64,000 nt of DNA from a virus (IMGVR_UViG_3300019889_000013:1-64000), one strand, 5' to 3'. Shown: positions 1 to 7,292, numbered from the stretch's first letter. Numbers and translations are program-made. The notes: generated by a model not told the origin, from the letters alone.

Positions 1-737
1 CCGATCTTGGGTGGTGCAGGCCGACCGCTGGGTTTCGCGTTTTCTGCGACTTTCTGCGGTTGCGTTGTACCGTTTGGCGGAACATCGGAGGCGTGCCCGG
101 AGCGGGTCGGCTCCAGTTGCTTGACCGGCGCTTTCGGCGGCAGGCGCTTCGGCTCGTTCGCATCGTGTTCGATGTCGCGGATTTCCTCGACAATCGCGAG
201 GCCCTTGAGAACGTCGGAGAAACCATCGCGCAGGGCGAAGGCGCGGGCGCGCATCTTCAGCATGCGTTCCGGGTAGGTGACCCACGGTGTGTCCTCACCC
301 TTGTGCCCCTTCTTCATCCAGAGCTTGGCGGTCTTGGCGTCCTGCACCGAGAACTTGCCGATCTTGGGTTCCTCATCGCCCCGGCGCAGCACCCGGCAGA
401 AGGCGACACGGGCATCGCCCTCGCCCTCCTGCCATTCCTTGTACGTCGTCATCTTGCCGCTGCCTTGCACCAGTCCCAGCGCGCCGTCGCCGTAGATGCA
501 AGGCTTGCCGTTGATGACGGCTATCGATTGCAGCGCCACCATCGGCGACATGCCAACCTCCAGCCCGTGCAGGATGGCGACGGTGCATTTCTCCGGGGTG
601 TTCAATCCGTAGGGTGCCATGCCCGCCACGACGACGGCATTGCCGATGCGCCAAGCGTCATCGAAGGATTGCGGGATGATGCCACGGATTTGGCCGCCGG
701 TGACCAGTGCTGGTAGCTTGGGTGATTCGTCGTTCAT
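1..737 (-). CDS. recT: RecT-family single-strand annealing recombinase (3' part beyond left edge)
   Basis: The ATG is at 737 and the frame stays open to base 1, so the C-terminus is missing (245 codons visible). The first ~170 residues follow the RecT pattern: an N-terminal stretch DAWRIGNAVVVAGMAPYG, a helix with ILHGLEVGMSPMVAL, then INGKPCIYGDGALGLV and WVTYPERMLKMRARAFALRD. The tail after residue ~190 is Pro/Lys-rich and probably a linker. RecT proteins anneal complementary single strands in phage recombination, normally with a 5'-3' exonuclease. No exonuclease is seen in the window, so it may lie just off the left end. The gene overlaps its upstream neighbour by 4 bases and is the last visible gene of the leftmost minus-strand operon. 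Family call is confident; length is unknown. Confidence 0.85.
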   Translation of the reverse strand, partial: MNDESPKLPALVTGGQIRGIIPQSFDDAWRIGNAVVVAGMAPYGLNTPEKCTVAILHGLEVGMSPMVALQSIAVINGKPCIYGDGALGLVQGSGKMTTYKEWQEGEGDARVAFCRVLRRGDEEPKIGKFSVQDAKTAKLWMKKGHKGEDTPWVTYPERMLKMRARAFALRDGFSDVLKGLAIVEEIRDIEHDANEPKRLPPKAPVKQLEPTRSGHASDVPPNGTTQPQKVAENAKPSGRPAPPKI

Positions 738-1156
738 GTCACTTCCTCTGTTTTGAATTGCGGGTGCTTGGCGGTCATGTGCCGCGCCATGTTGGAAAAG
801 GTTCGGTGGCAGCAGGGACAGACACCTTGCGAGATGCGCGTCCTCACCTTGGTCAGGTGGCCCTTGGTCGCGGTCAGCGAGCGCTCGGCGCTGGTCTTCT
901 GCGCGTGCAGCAGGCTGATCTGGTCGTCCTTCTGGGCGAGGCGTTGCTTCAGGAGATCGCGTTCGCGCCGCAACTGGTCCTCTGGCGTGTCGATGTTGTA
1001 GTGCCAGCCGTGACCGTTCGGGCAGTAGATCGCCCCGTTTTTCTTCGAGCGCCGCGCCGTGTCATAGAGCGCCCGTGGGAACATGTGCGCCACACCGCAG
1101 GTGGGGCAATGGTCGAGGGCATAACTCGCTTCGTTGCATGTGAAAAAGTTGGTCAT
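734..1156 (-). CDS. Zinc-finger protein with coiled coil, function unknown
   Basis: 140 residues starting MTNFFTCNEA. Two Cys pairs near the N-terminus (CPTC at ~17-20, then a lone CPNGHGWH at ~45-52) and a C-terminal CPCCHRTFSNMARHMTAKHP are spaced like a C2H2 finger (CxxC-N11-HxxxH). Between them, residues ~55-105 are a charged helix that could form a coiled coil. A DNA- or RNA-binding role is plausible but not shown. A longer upstream frame exists, but this ATG is the first that does not run through the neighbouring gene. It overlaps recT by 4 bases, so the two are probably translationally coupled. Confidence 0.75.
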   Translation of the reverse strand: MTNFFTCNEASYALDHCPTCGVAHMFPRALYDTARRSKKNGAIYCPNGHGWHYNIDTPEDQLRRERDLLKQRLAQKDDQISLLHAQKTSAERSLTATKGHLTKVRTRISQGVCPCCHRTFSNMARHMTAKHPQFKTEEVT

Positions 1157-1184
1157 CACACTCGTCCTGTCACTTCCTCTGTTT

Positions 1185-1403
1185 TTAATTGCGGGTGCGG
1201 GCTGCACCCTTGTCGGTGATCTCCCAGTAGACGTCGTCGTCGACCGTGTCCTCCGGCCCGATCTCGCCGTCCAACGTGACCCGGCGAACCTCGCCCCGGG
1301 CATGCAGGCGCTTGAGCGTGGTCAGCGCAGCCTTGAAATACTTGTCGGCCTCCGGGATCGGGCTCGTCAGCATGCGCAGCAGATATTTGCGTTCGAGGTT
1401 CAT
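1185..1403 (-). CDS. Hypothetical 72-residue protein
   Basis: Starts MNLERKYLLR. It is mostly helical and charged, ending in DDDVYWEITDKGAARTRN, which resembles the wing of a small winged-helix protein (a strand pair closing with 'EITDKG'). No firm family is recognised. It is a member of the minus-strand operon, 28 bases upstream of the zinc-finger gene and 2 bases from the next gene upstream. Confidence 0.65.
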   Translation of the reverse strand: MNLERKYLLRMLTSPIPEADKYFKAALTTLKRLHARGEVRRVTLDGEIGPEDTVDDDVYWEITDKGAARTRN

Positions 1404-1405
1404 GA

Positions 1406-1645
1406 TCACTCGTCCTGTATGTCGGCTTGGCGCATCTTCTCCAAGACTTCGGCGTAGTCGATAATTGCCGCGCGTTCCTCCTTGGTGTGCTTGCCGTCGC
1501 ATTGGTCCATGACGCGCATCCACATCCGTTCTTCGGTCCATTCCAGCAGCCTGCCGGTGTGCAAATCCTCGACGGCGTGGGTGGTGAAGAACTTCAGCGT
1601 ATCGATCTGCTTGTCGGTCAGGGCAAGGACGGTTCGCTTGGTCAT
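1406..1645 (-). CDS. Hypothetical 79-residue protein
   Basis: Starts MTKRTVLALTDKQIDTLKFF. An acidic, helical small protein with no recognised domain. It overlaps the upstream gene by 4 bases (stop/start overlap), which supports it as a translated member of the operon. Confidence 0.65.
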   Translation of the reverse strand: MTKRTVLALTDKQIDTLKFFTTHAVEDLHTGRLLEWTEERMWMRVMDQCDGKHTKEERAAIIDYAEVLEKMRQADIQDE

Positions 1646-1878
1646 GCCTGTTTCTCCTGTTCAGCCTTCCACTGCTTGGCGATGATGGTCATGGCCTCGT
1701 CGCGTATCCAGTCGGCCCGGTCCCACTGTTCCAGCAGGCTCAAGCCCGGTTCTGACAGCCATGCCTTGTGCTTGGCGATCAGCCGCATGTATTCCTTCAT
1801 CAGCGTGGTCTTCTGTTCATCGGACAACGGCTTGTTCCTCGATTGTAAATCCGGTGACATCGACACCGTTGTCGACAT
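1642..1878 (-). CDS. Small helical protein; paralogue of a gene embedded at 56878-57072
   Basis: 78 residues. The conserved part (residues ~25-78) contains KEYMRLIAKHKAWL, then DEAMTIIAKQWKAEQEKQA. By hand alignment about 22 of 53 residues match the protein encoded out of frame inside the giant polyvalent gene at 56878-57072 (EYTKLLEKRRAWL ... EEAMSVVAKQY). The first ~20 residues overlap the end of the upstream gene by 62 bases; an ATG at 1860 would shorten the overlap. Function is unknown, but the second copy makes this a small phage protein family rather than a chance ORF. Confidence 0.75.
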   Translation of the reverse strand: MSTTVSMSPDLQSRNKPLSDEQKTTLMKEYMRLIAKHKAWLSEPGLSLLEQWDRADWIRDEAMTIIAKQWKAEQEKQA

Positions 1879-2749
1879 CCCTCTGCGCCAGCTTGATCAA
1901 CAGCGCGGTCATTTCCGCGTGCCCCGCATAGCGCATCAGCGCCGGGGTGCGGTCGTTGGCGAGGCCGGTCACCACCTTGCGCGTGCCGACGCTGGCGGCG
2001 CGACCGTAGCCGCCCCTGATCCCCTGCTTCGGCTGGATGTCTGGTTCCGGCTGGTCCGGCCCGGACATGTCCAGTTCCTTCGGGCGTTCGGCCTCGCGTT
2101 TCGCAGCCTCTTCGGCCTCTTTCTTGCGCCGATCCTGAAGCTTGACCGTCTCGAATCTTTCCATCGCCTTGCGCAGCTTGACGACCATGTCGTCGGCATT
2201 CTTGACCAGCGGCATCCACACCTTGTCGACCTTCTTGCCCGCTTCGAGGTGCGGTTTCTTTTCCGCTTCCCTGATCTTGTCGGCGCGGCCTTTCAGTTCG
2301 AGGGCGCGGCTGCGCAGGCTCTGCGCCTTGGCGGCTTGCTCGTCGCTCTCGATGGTTTCGTAGGCCTTGGCGGCTTGCTCCAGCAGATTGAGCAGCGCGC
2401 TGATCGCCTCCGCGTCTTCGGCGTCGCGGATGTTGTCGCCGAGAGTCTCGCGCACCATCTCGTCCATGTCATGCCAGACCCAGCCGTTATCGCAGGCGGT
2501 CTGCCACTGCTCCTCCGTCACCGGCCGGTTGGCGCAGCGGGTCCAGACGTCCTCGTACTGCTCCAGCGCCACCATCTTGTCGCTGCCGATCATGATGTTG
2601 CAGACCACGTCCTCGTACCAGATCGCCACCGGCTCACCCTTCTTGGTGCGGTAGTAACCCGGCTCCGGGGTGTTGGCGTCGATGGGTGGATTCTTGCCAT
2701 CAAGCGCGGCGTACCAGTAGTCGTAGGTGTGTTCAGTCGTGTCTGTCAT
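1817..2749 (-). CDS. Coiled-coil phage protein, function unknown
   Basis: 310 residues. Residues ~1-100 are a compact acidic domain rich in Trp and Tyr. Residues ~110-225 form a long Ala/Lys/Glu-rich helix, probably a coiled coil (AERPKELD near its end), followed by a Gly-rich linker and a final small domain with DRTPALMRYAGHAEMTALL. No enzymatic motif was found. Its position in the recT operon suggests a DNA-metabolism or recombination accessory role, which is inference from context only. Confidence 0.7.
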   Translation of the reverse strand: MTDTTEHTYDYWYAALDGKNPPIDANTPEPGYYRTKKGEPVAIWYEDVVCNIMIGSDKMVALEQYEDVWTRCANRPVTEEQWQTACDNGWVWHDMDEMVRETLGDNIRDAEDAEAISALLNLLEQAAKAYETIESDEQAAKAQSLRSRALELKGRADKIREAEKKPHLEAGKKVDKVWMPLVKNADDMVVKLRKAMERFETVKLQDRRKKEAEEAAKREAERPKELDMSGPDQPEPDIQPKQGIRGGYGRAASVGTRKVVTGLANDRTPALMRYAGHAEMTALLIKLAQRDVDNGVDVTGFTIEEQAVVR

Positions 2750-2864
2750 CGCGTTTCCTTTTTTCGTTGCGTTCTTTCCAGCGGACGGCTGGGTCGTATC
2801 TGGACGGCAGCACGATCAGCACCGCGCACACCGCCAATAGAATCGGGCCAAGCCATTCCGTCAT
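2733..2864 (-). CDS. 43-residue single-pass membrane protein
   Basis: Starts MTEWLGPILLAVCAVLIVL: one transmembrane segment at residues ~5-20, followed by a very basic cytoplasmic tail (KERNEKRKRDDRHD). It overlaps the zincin gene upstream by 4 bases and the coiled-coil gene downstream by 17 bases. It fits the pattern of tiny phage membrane proteins; function unknown. Confidence 0.6.
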   Translation of the reverse strand: MTEWLGPILLAVCAVLIVLPSRYDPAVRWKERNEKRKRDDRHD

Positions 2865-3274
2865 CGTGGATGCTCCGCTGGCCAGCCCAAGAGGTGACCG
2901 GCTTCGTGACGGATGAGCCGAACGGCGAGGTCGGGCCGAGTGGGGTCGTAGCTGTAGACGATGATCGGCCTGCCCATGTCCGCGTCGCGGATCAGGCAGC
3001 CGACGAGCACGTTCCAGAAGTCGTTGCCTTCCGGGTAAGGCGTCGCGTAGCGCTCGGAGTGGATGCGGTCGCACTCGGCTTTGGCTGTGCCGTAGGGCAC
3101 ACTGATCAGCGGTGCGCTGTCGTTGCCGAAGCGGTCGGAGTAGGCGACGAGGGCGTCAGCTTCTGTCACCCCTCCGATGTCATACTGCGGCGGTGGCAAG
3201 TCACTGTCGGCGGCGGCCGGGACGACCATCACTCCCAGTGATGCAGCCAGCGCCAGTGCCTGTTGCCATGTCAT
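2861..3274 (-). CDS. Exported zincin-like metalloprotease
   Basis: 137 residues. Residues 1-22 look like a signal peptide (hydrophobic ALALAASLGVMVVPAAA ending in an AxA-type site). Near the C-terminus, RHEAGHLLGWPAEHP gives HExxH followed by a Gly three residues on and a His five residues after that Gly, a metzincin-like zinc site although the third ligand is spaced wider than the usual HExxHxxGxxH. Two Cys residues lie in the mature part. It probably acts in the periplasm or outside the cell. Such an enzyme in an early-type operon, not in the lysis region, is unusual. Substrate unknown. Confidence 0.7.
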   Translation of the reverse strand: MTWQQALALAASLGVMVVPAAADSDLPPPQYDIGGVTEADALVAYSDRFGNDSAPLISVPYGTAKAECDRIHSERYATPYPEGNDFWNVLVGCLIRDADMGRPIIVYSYDPTRPDLAVRLIRHEAGHLLGWPAEHPR

Positions 3275-3678
3275 AGTGTGCCCTTGCCTTTCTCGACCAG
3301 CTTGTCCATCAGCCGCCGTGCCTTCACGCCGGGTTCGTCCATGTCCGTAACGCCGTGCTTCGCCGCTTCGGCCCCGGACTTGAACACCGGCACGTCGGTC
3401 TTGTAGTCCCACGTTTCATCAGGAACATTGTCGGCGCGCAGGCGCAGGGCCAAGAGGTTCGGCGCACCGTGGGTGGCAACCCAGCCAGCGCACAGATGAC
3501 CGTCGCGCTGGTGGCAACCGAACACCTGCGTCGCGCCATTGATCACCTGATCGATGATGTCGCCGTCGTATGCGATCAGCTTGGCATATTCGTGCTCGGC
3601 CCATACCCCGCTCGGCACGTCCTGCCGGTAAGGGCAGGAGGCACAGGGGCGGGCGGCACAGGTTAGTTTGTCAGGCAT
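3271..3678 (-). CDS. DUF6283-like cysteine-rich protein
   Basis: 135 residues starting MPDKLTCAARPCASCPYRQDVPSGVW. The pattern CxxCPyRxDvPSGvW, then YDGD, then a late C-x7-C with GW..THG matches the DUF6283 family of phage/actinobacterial proteins as I recall it. The Cys/His set suggests a bound metal. It overlaps the zincin gene by 4 bases. Function of the family is unknown. Confidence 0.75.
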   Translation of the reverse strand: MPDKLTCAARPCASCPYRQDVPSGVWAEHEYAKLIAYDGDIIDQVINGATQVFGCHQRDGHLCAGWVATHGAPNLLALRLRADNVPDETWDYKTDVPVFKSGAEAAKHGVTDMDEPGVKARRLMDKLVEKGKGTL

Positions 3679-3688
3679 GTTTTCTCCT

Positions 3689-4555
3689 TCATCCGAAAAA
3701 CTTGTTGGCGCAGACCGGGCCGATCCCGGCGGCGACACTGGCGGCGTCCGTCAGTTCGCGGGCGCAGATGCAGCATGTGCCGGTCGACCGGCCGTACTTG
3801 ATCGCGGCTTCCATCGGGTCGGCGGCGATCTCGCAGAGCAGCTTCAGCGTGTCGGGCTTGGCTTCGCGCCGCGCCTCGAACTTGCCGTTGACGATCTTGC
3901 CGACATACTCGCCGCCCAGATCGCGGTCCATGACATAGAGCGCGCCAGCGTTTCGGCCGCCTGCCGGTGCCCGCTTGATCGTCAGGCGTTCCGTCCTAAA
4001 AATCGGCTTCATCAAGCCGTTGCCCGTGGCCGTGGCGAACAGGGCGTCAATCGCCTCGACCCCCACGCTGCCGGACTTGGCTGCGTTCTCGGCGTTTTTC
4101 TCGGCCTTCTTGGCTGCGAAGAACTCGGCGTCCTTGGCCATGTCCTTGCGGATGATTTCGATTGTCGTATCGAAGAGCGATCCGTGGGCATCGAGCCGGA
4201 CCTTGAAGCCGTAGTAGTAGTTGCTGCCGCTCTCGACCCGCTTGTTGACGTAGGCGATCTCGGCGGCGTGATCCGCTTCCCACTTGGCCCGGTTGGCTTG
4301 CTTGGTGGCCTTGCCTTTAACGGCGGCGACCTGTCCCTTGGAGATGTTGCCCTTGCCGTTGCACTTGAAGCATTTGCCCCAGCGCGTCTGTCCAGAGCCA
4401 CTGCACTTCGGGCACTTGAACACAGCGTCACCGCCGTTGACCATGTGGGCATTGCGGCGGATGTCTTCATTGGTGGAGGTGTTGACCGGGGCGTCGAAGC
4501 TGTCGTCGTGCAGGTCTTCGAAGCTGACTGGTTCCTTGGAGGCTGAATGGTTCAT
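3689..4555 (-). CDS. DnaJ-type zinc finger plus DUF6011-like C-terminal domain
   Basis: 288 residues. Residues ~47-70 hold KCPKCSGSGQTRWGKCFKCNGKG, two CxxC(x)GxG units like half of the DnaJ zinc-finger domain. The middle (~75-230) has a Lys/Ala-rich helix and a small beta domain. The C-terminus reads GTCCICARELTDAASVAAGIGPVC, the signature of DUF6011-type zinc domains. First gene after the promoter at 4594-4633, whose TTGACA/TACATT boxes lie 40-70 bases upstream of its ATG. Likely a nucleic-acid or protein binding factor; role unknown. Confidence 0.8.
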   Translation of the reverse strand: MNHSASKEPVSFEDLHDDSFDAPVNTSTNEDIRRNAHMVNGGDAVFKCPKCSGSGQTRWGKCFKCNGKGNISKGQVAAVKGKATKQANRAKWEADHAAEIAYVNKRVESGSNYYYGFKVRLDAHGSLFDTTIEIIRKDMAKDAEFFAAKKAEKNAENAAKSGSVGVEAIDALFATATGNGLMKPIFRTERLTIKRAPAGGRNAGALYVMDRDLGGEYVGKIVNGKFEARREAKPDTLKLLCEIAADPMEAAIKYGRSTGTCCICARELTDAASVAAGIGPVCANKFFG

Positions 4556-4593
4556 CGGGCTATCCCTTCCGTGAACGAAACACTTACGATCTG

Positions 4594-4633
4594 AATGTAA
4601 ACTCCGGTTACAGGGGTGTCAACTCTGTACTAC
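4594..4633 (-). promoter_or_regulatory. Sigma70-type promoter with two operators (P4.6)
   Basis: On the minus strand: TTGACA (4617-4622), 17-base spacer, TACATT (4594-4599). A 17-bp dyad TGTAACCGGAGTTTACA (4596-4612) overlaps the -10 box. The element ATTTCGTAGTAC (GTAC core at 4627-4633) lies just upstream of the -35 box, and the TAG stop codon of the upstream gene sits inside it. It drives the gene starting at 4555. Confidence 0.75.
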
Positions 4634-5445
4634 GAAATAATTTTGCGTGGCCATACCGTCTTGAGGGTCGGCGATGGCGATGGCGACGGCGGTGTCGGCG
4701 AGAATGCCGCCTGCACCTGCTGGACCCCCCTCCCCTGCACCGACTGCTGTTCAAGTTCGGGGATTGGGGCTGGTGTGGCCGGGGAATTACGATCAGACCC
4801 GGCTGGCGGCATCTGGTAACCGGCCCGTTCCTTTTCCTCGTAGGCGATCATCGAATCGGCGGCGGTGAAAGCATAGGCAGCCACCTTACCGGCCAGTTGC
4901 GCGGCGCTCACGTTGGATGCGGAGATGAATCCCATCATCGCCTGCGCGGCGTAGTATTGCCGGATGGTCAGGCCGGGAGTGGTGTACTTGGTGCCGGTGT
5001 GCGGGTAGGCGAAGTCGAAGCTGACCAACTGCCCTTCGATGTCCACCTCGTTCGTCTTGATGCCCAGCCGGAAGCCGGTGACCGGGATCACGGTATGCGC
5101 GGTCAGGACGTCGAGGTTGATGCGCTGCGTCGCCAGATTGGTGCCGCCTGCCTGCCAAGTGACCGGATATTCGACGTAGACACCCCGGTCAATCGGGACG
5201 CCGGTGATGAGAAAGCTTTGCCACTTGGCCGCGTCATCCTTGTCGCGCAGGCGCACCAGATGATCCTGCGTGATCGACGTCAGGAACGCGACCGCGTCCA
5301 TGCTGTTGGCGGTGGCTTCGCTGACGAACATCAGGGTGGCGTTCTTCTGCGTGGCATTGTTCAACCGTATCTGCCCGGTTGCGGGCGGGGCGGTGATCGT
5401 GTTCTGGAAATTCCACTCGCCCAAGAATGCGGGAACATCAGCCAT
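4630..5445 (-). CDS. Hypothetical 271-residue protein with beta-rich N-domain
   Basis: Residues 1-~130 are beta-rich (starts MADVPAFLGEWNFQNTITAP) and look more like a virion or surface protein than an enzyme. Residues ~160-205 carry a helical YYAAQAMMGFISAS ... AADSMIAYEEKER unit of a type common in phage hypotheticals. The last ~60 residues are Pro/Ser/Gln-rich and disordered. Its TAG stop lies inside the operator of the next promoter (4627-4633). No firm family is recognised; a structural-looking protein in this arm is odd. Confidence 0.65.
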   Translation of the reverse strand: MADVPAFLGEWNFQNTITAPPATGQIRLNNATQKNATLMFVSEATANSMDAVAFLTSITQDHLVRLRDKDDAAKWQSFLITGVPIDRGVYVEYPVTWQAGGTNLATQRINLDVLTAHTVIPVTGFRLGIKTNEVDIEGQLVSFDFAYPHTGTKYTTPGLTIRQYYAAQAMMGFISASNVSAAQLAGKVAAYAFTAADSMIAYEEKERAGYQMPPAGSDRNSPATPAPIPELEQQSVQGRGVQQVQAAFSPTPPSPSPSPTLKTVWPRKIIS

Positions 5446-5623
5446 GTTCTGGCTCCTTCACATCGAGATAGACCGCCTCGACCCGGTTGAGGATCAGTCT
5501 CATCAGGTTCGCCAGATCGCGACGGTCGCCATCCTTGAGCGCGACAGCATCATACAGCCTCCCGTTGATATTGCGCAGGGTGGTCAGGTCGGCATCATCG
5601 ATGTGGTTAAAGCGCCGTGGCAT
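5438..5623 (-). CDS. Hypothetical 61-residue protein
   Basis: Starts MPRRFNHIDDADLTTLRNIN. Charged and helical. It overlaps the downstream gene by 8 bases. The start is chosen because the region further upstream belongs to the next gene. No domain recognised. Confidence 0.65.
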   Translation of the reverse strand: MPRRFNHIDDADLTTLRNINGRLYDAVALKDGDRRDLANLMRLILNRVEAVYLDVKEPEHG

Positions 5624-5630
5624 GCTTCGG

Positions 5631-5777
5631 TCAGTTTCCTGTGCAGGTGGTGTAGCAATGGGTGATGCCGTCGCCGAGATGGTAACAGGTGGTGGTGCAA
5701 TACGCGGCGTGGGCGACACTGGCAATGATGGCCGCCAGCACAAGGATGATCAGCAGGGCGAAGTACGGGTCTTTCAT
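5631..5777 (-). CDS. Small secreted cysteine-rich peptide
   Basis: 48 residues. Residues 1-25 form a signal peptide or membrane anchor (LLIILVLAAIIASVAHA, with an AHA cleavage-like site). The remaining ~23 residues hold four Cys in two CxxxC-type pairs (YCTTTCYHLGDG, HCYTTCTG), an apparent internal repeat that could form two disulfides. It probably acts in the periplasm. Function unknown. Confidence 0.6.
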   Translation of the reverse strand: MKDPYFALLIILVLAAIIASVAHAAYCTTTCYHLGDGITHCYTTCTGN

Positions 5778-5778
5778 A

Positions 5779-6033
5779 TCAGTGCCCGCGCTTGTCGAAG
5801 TCAGCGACCGCGTCGGCACCCTCGTCGGCCTTGAAGTAGTGGCCCCAGTATGTGCTCCCGTCCGTGACGTTCATCTGCCACGTCACCAGCGGCGTGACCG
5901 GGTTGTGCGGCAGGTAGCAGAGCACGACCTCCGCCGCCATCAGTCCGGGGCGGTCCTTCAGCGTGCGGCGCAGCTTGACCTCGCCGCCGCTCGCCGTCTT
6001 GCCCAGCGTGGGCATGTTCATCAGGTTGTCCAT
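5779..6033 (-). CDS. Hypothetical 84-residue protein
   Basis: Starts MDNLMNMPTLGKTASGGEVK. A mixed alpha/beta small protein with no recognised family. It is the first gene downstream of promoter P6.1 and has a Shine-Dalgarno sequence (AAGGGAGA) upstream of its ATG. Confidence 0.65.
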   Translation of the reverse strand: MDNLMNMPTLGKTASGGEVKLRRTLKDRPGLMAAEVVLCYLPHNPVTPLVTWQMNVTDGSTYWGHYFKADEGADAVADFDKRGH

Positions 6034-6056
6034 GTGATTTGTCTCCCTTCGTTTCT

Positions 6057-6085
6057 AATGTAATTACTGTACTACGAAATTGCAA
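6057..6085 (-). promoter_or_regulatory. Sigma70-type promoter with operator in the spacer (P6.1)
   Basis: On the minus strand: TTGCAA (6080-6085), 17 bases, TACATT (6057-6062). The spacer begins with TTTCGTAGTACAG, so the operator (core 6069-6075) lies between the two boxes, where a bound protein would block RNA polymerase. It drives the gene starting at 6033. Confidence 0.7.
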
Positions 6086-6104
6086 TAGGGTGTGCCACGA
6101 ATTA

Positions 6105-6419
6105 TCAGTCCATCCGCGCGACTTCGAACGCGCCGTCCGGTTGCACAATCGCAACGAGGCTGTGCTGGTAGAAGTACAAGCGCTCGTCGCGCAGGGTGGT
6201 CATGGCGAACGGAATGAGCGTCGGGTCGCCGGGGAACTTGATCGTGCCGGTCGCCGGGTTCAGCTTGAACTTTGCAATCGGATGCCAGCCGCCGCCGTGG
6301 ACGTAGTGGCTGTCCAGTTGCTCGCGGGCGGATCGCGGGTCGGTGTCGTTGAGGAAGCCGGGAAGGTAGCCCAAGTGCTCGAAGCTGAAGCGCGAGTCGA
6401 GGCCGATGTAGACCATCAT
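6105..6419 (-). CDS. Hypothetical 104-residue protein
   Basis: Starts MMVYIGLDSRFSFEHLGYLP. Compact alpha/beta, rich in Tyr and Pro; no family recognised. It overlaps the upstream papain-like gene by 4 bases (ATGA). It is the last gene before promoter P6.1. Confidence 0.65.
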   Translation of the reverse strand: MMVYIGLDSRFSFEHLGYLPGFLNDTDPRSAREQLDSHYVHGGGWHPIAKFKLNPATGTIKFPGDPTLIPFAMTTLRDERLYFYQHSLVAIVQPDGAFEVARMD

Positions 6420-6865
6420 GATGTTTCCTCCAGTGTCCAGTAGCCGTAGACGCAGCGGGTGCCGTCGCGGGATGGGTCGTGCGTGTCGTGGACGATGCCG
6501 TCGATCATCGCGGTGTAGTGCCTGCTGACCACGACGACGAGGCGGCCTGACGGCAGTTCGGCAGCGTTGAGATGCACGGTGGTGCCAGCGCCGATCTGCA
6601 TCGTGGGCACCCAGCGGAAGCCGATTGATGCCATGTAGTCCTTGAACCATTTGCGCTTGGTGTGGACGCCGTCGCGGGCCGACGAGGCCTTGACCCGGCT
6701 GCGCTTGGTGGCGCGCTTGTTGCGCTCGCCTTCGGACAGGGCGTCGTAGACTTCCCTGTAGGGTCGCCGGGTGGCTATCGCTATCGACCGGGTGACACAG
6801 TCACCGGCGTGGCCCTTGTAGCCAGCTTCGGTGCGACCGCCGTCGTCGTGAACCAGAACAATCAT
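6416..6865 (-). CDS. Papain-like (cysteine-peptidase fold) protein, unconfirmed
   Basis: 149 residues. The order of a papain-type active site is visible: KGHAGDCVTRSIAIAT with the Cys at residue ~23 at the start of a helix, then VVVVSRHYTAMIDG with a His at ~117, then IVHDTHDPSRDG with Asp residues at ~127-130 on the next strands. A basic loop (residues 48-75) separates the helix from the sheet. This suggests a cysteine peptidase or amidase that acts on host or phage protein. The fold call rests on motif order only; it could equally be an inactive relative. Confidence 0.55.
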   Translation of the reverse strand: MIVLVHDDGGRTEAGYKGHAGDCVTRSIAIATRRPYREVYDALSEGERNKRATKRSRVKASSARDGVHTKRKWFKDYMASIGFRWVPTMQIGAGTTVHLNAAELPSGRLVVVVSRHYTAMIDGIVHDTHDPSRDGTRCVYGYWTLEETS

Positions 6866-7101
6866 AGCTTTGCCTCGATCACCAGAACGTAGTTGCACTT
6901 GTCGATGACGGTGTAGTGGTTGCACTCCTCGCACTTCCCGGCGCGGTGGAAGGAGTTCTTCTCCTCCATCGTCTGGCGCGTGTGGCAGTGGCGGCATGTC
7001 CATTTCTGGTGGACGTAGCCTTGGCCGTTGATCGACGCGAGCCGTTCGTTAACCTGCTTGACCACGTCCTCCAGCGGGTAGTCGCGGTGGGTGTCCTTCA
7101 T
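6862..7101 (-). CDS. Zinc-ribbon protein
   Basis: 79 residues. WTCRHCHTRQT at ~35-45 and GKCEECNHYT at ~56-65 make a CxxC...CxxC zinc ribbon. Residues 1-30 are helical. It overlaps the papain-like gene and the next gene by 4 bases each. Role unknown. Confidence 0.7.
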   Translation of the reverse strand: MKDTHRDYPLEDVVKQVNERLASINGQGYVHQKWTCRHCHTRQTMEEKNSFHRAGKCEECNHYTVIDKCNYVLVIEAKL

Positions 7102-7292
7102 CGCACTCCCTCCAGCGCCTTGATGCCATCGGTTGTCATCCTCCAGTCGTCGCCCGTCTTCTCGATCAGGCCCTTGGCCATGAGGTTGCGGACGGTGGCG
7201 GCACGCGGGCGAACCCACGTCTTGAATAGCAGTCCCTGCCGGGTGCATTCCAGCAGCGAGCGCTCGTAGTTGCTGAGTGGTTTGGCCTTCAT
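7098..7292 (-). CDS. Small winged-helix-like protein
   Basis: 64 residues: MKAKPLSNYERSLLECTRQG, then RPRAATVRNLMAKGLIEKTGDDWRMTTDGIKAL. The order helix, helix (RAATVRNLMAKGLI), then a beta wing ending in 'MTTDGIKAL' is that of a minimal winged helix. It may bind DNA; no target can be seen. Confidence 0.6.
   Translation of the reverse strand: MKAKPLSNYERSLLECTRQGLLFKTWVRPRAATVRNLMAKGLIEKTGDDWRMTTDGIKALEGVR

Noticed and set aside
1427-3241. Open frame of 604 codons on the plus strand
   Set aside because: It is antisense to several small minus-strand genes that have proper starts, Shine-Dalgarno sites and coupled overlaps. High G/C content produces such long shadow frames.
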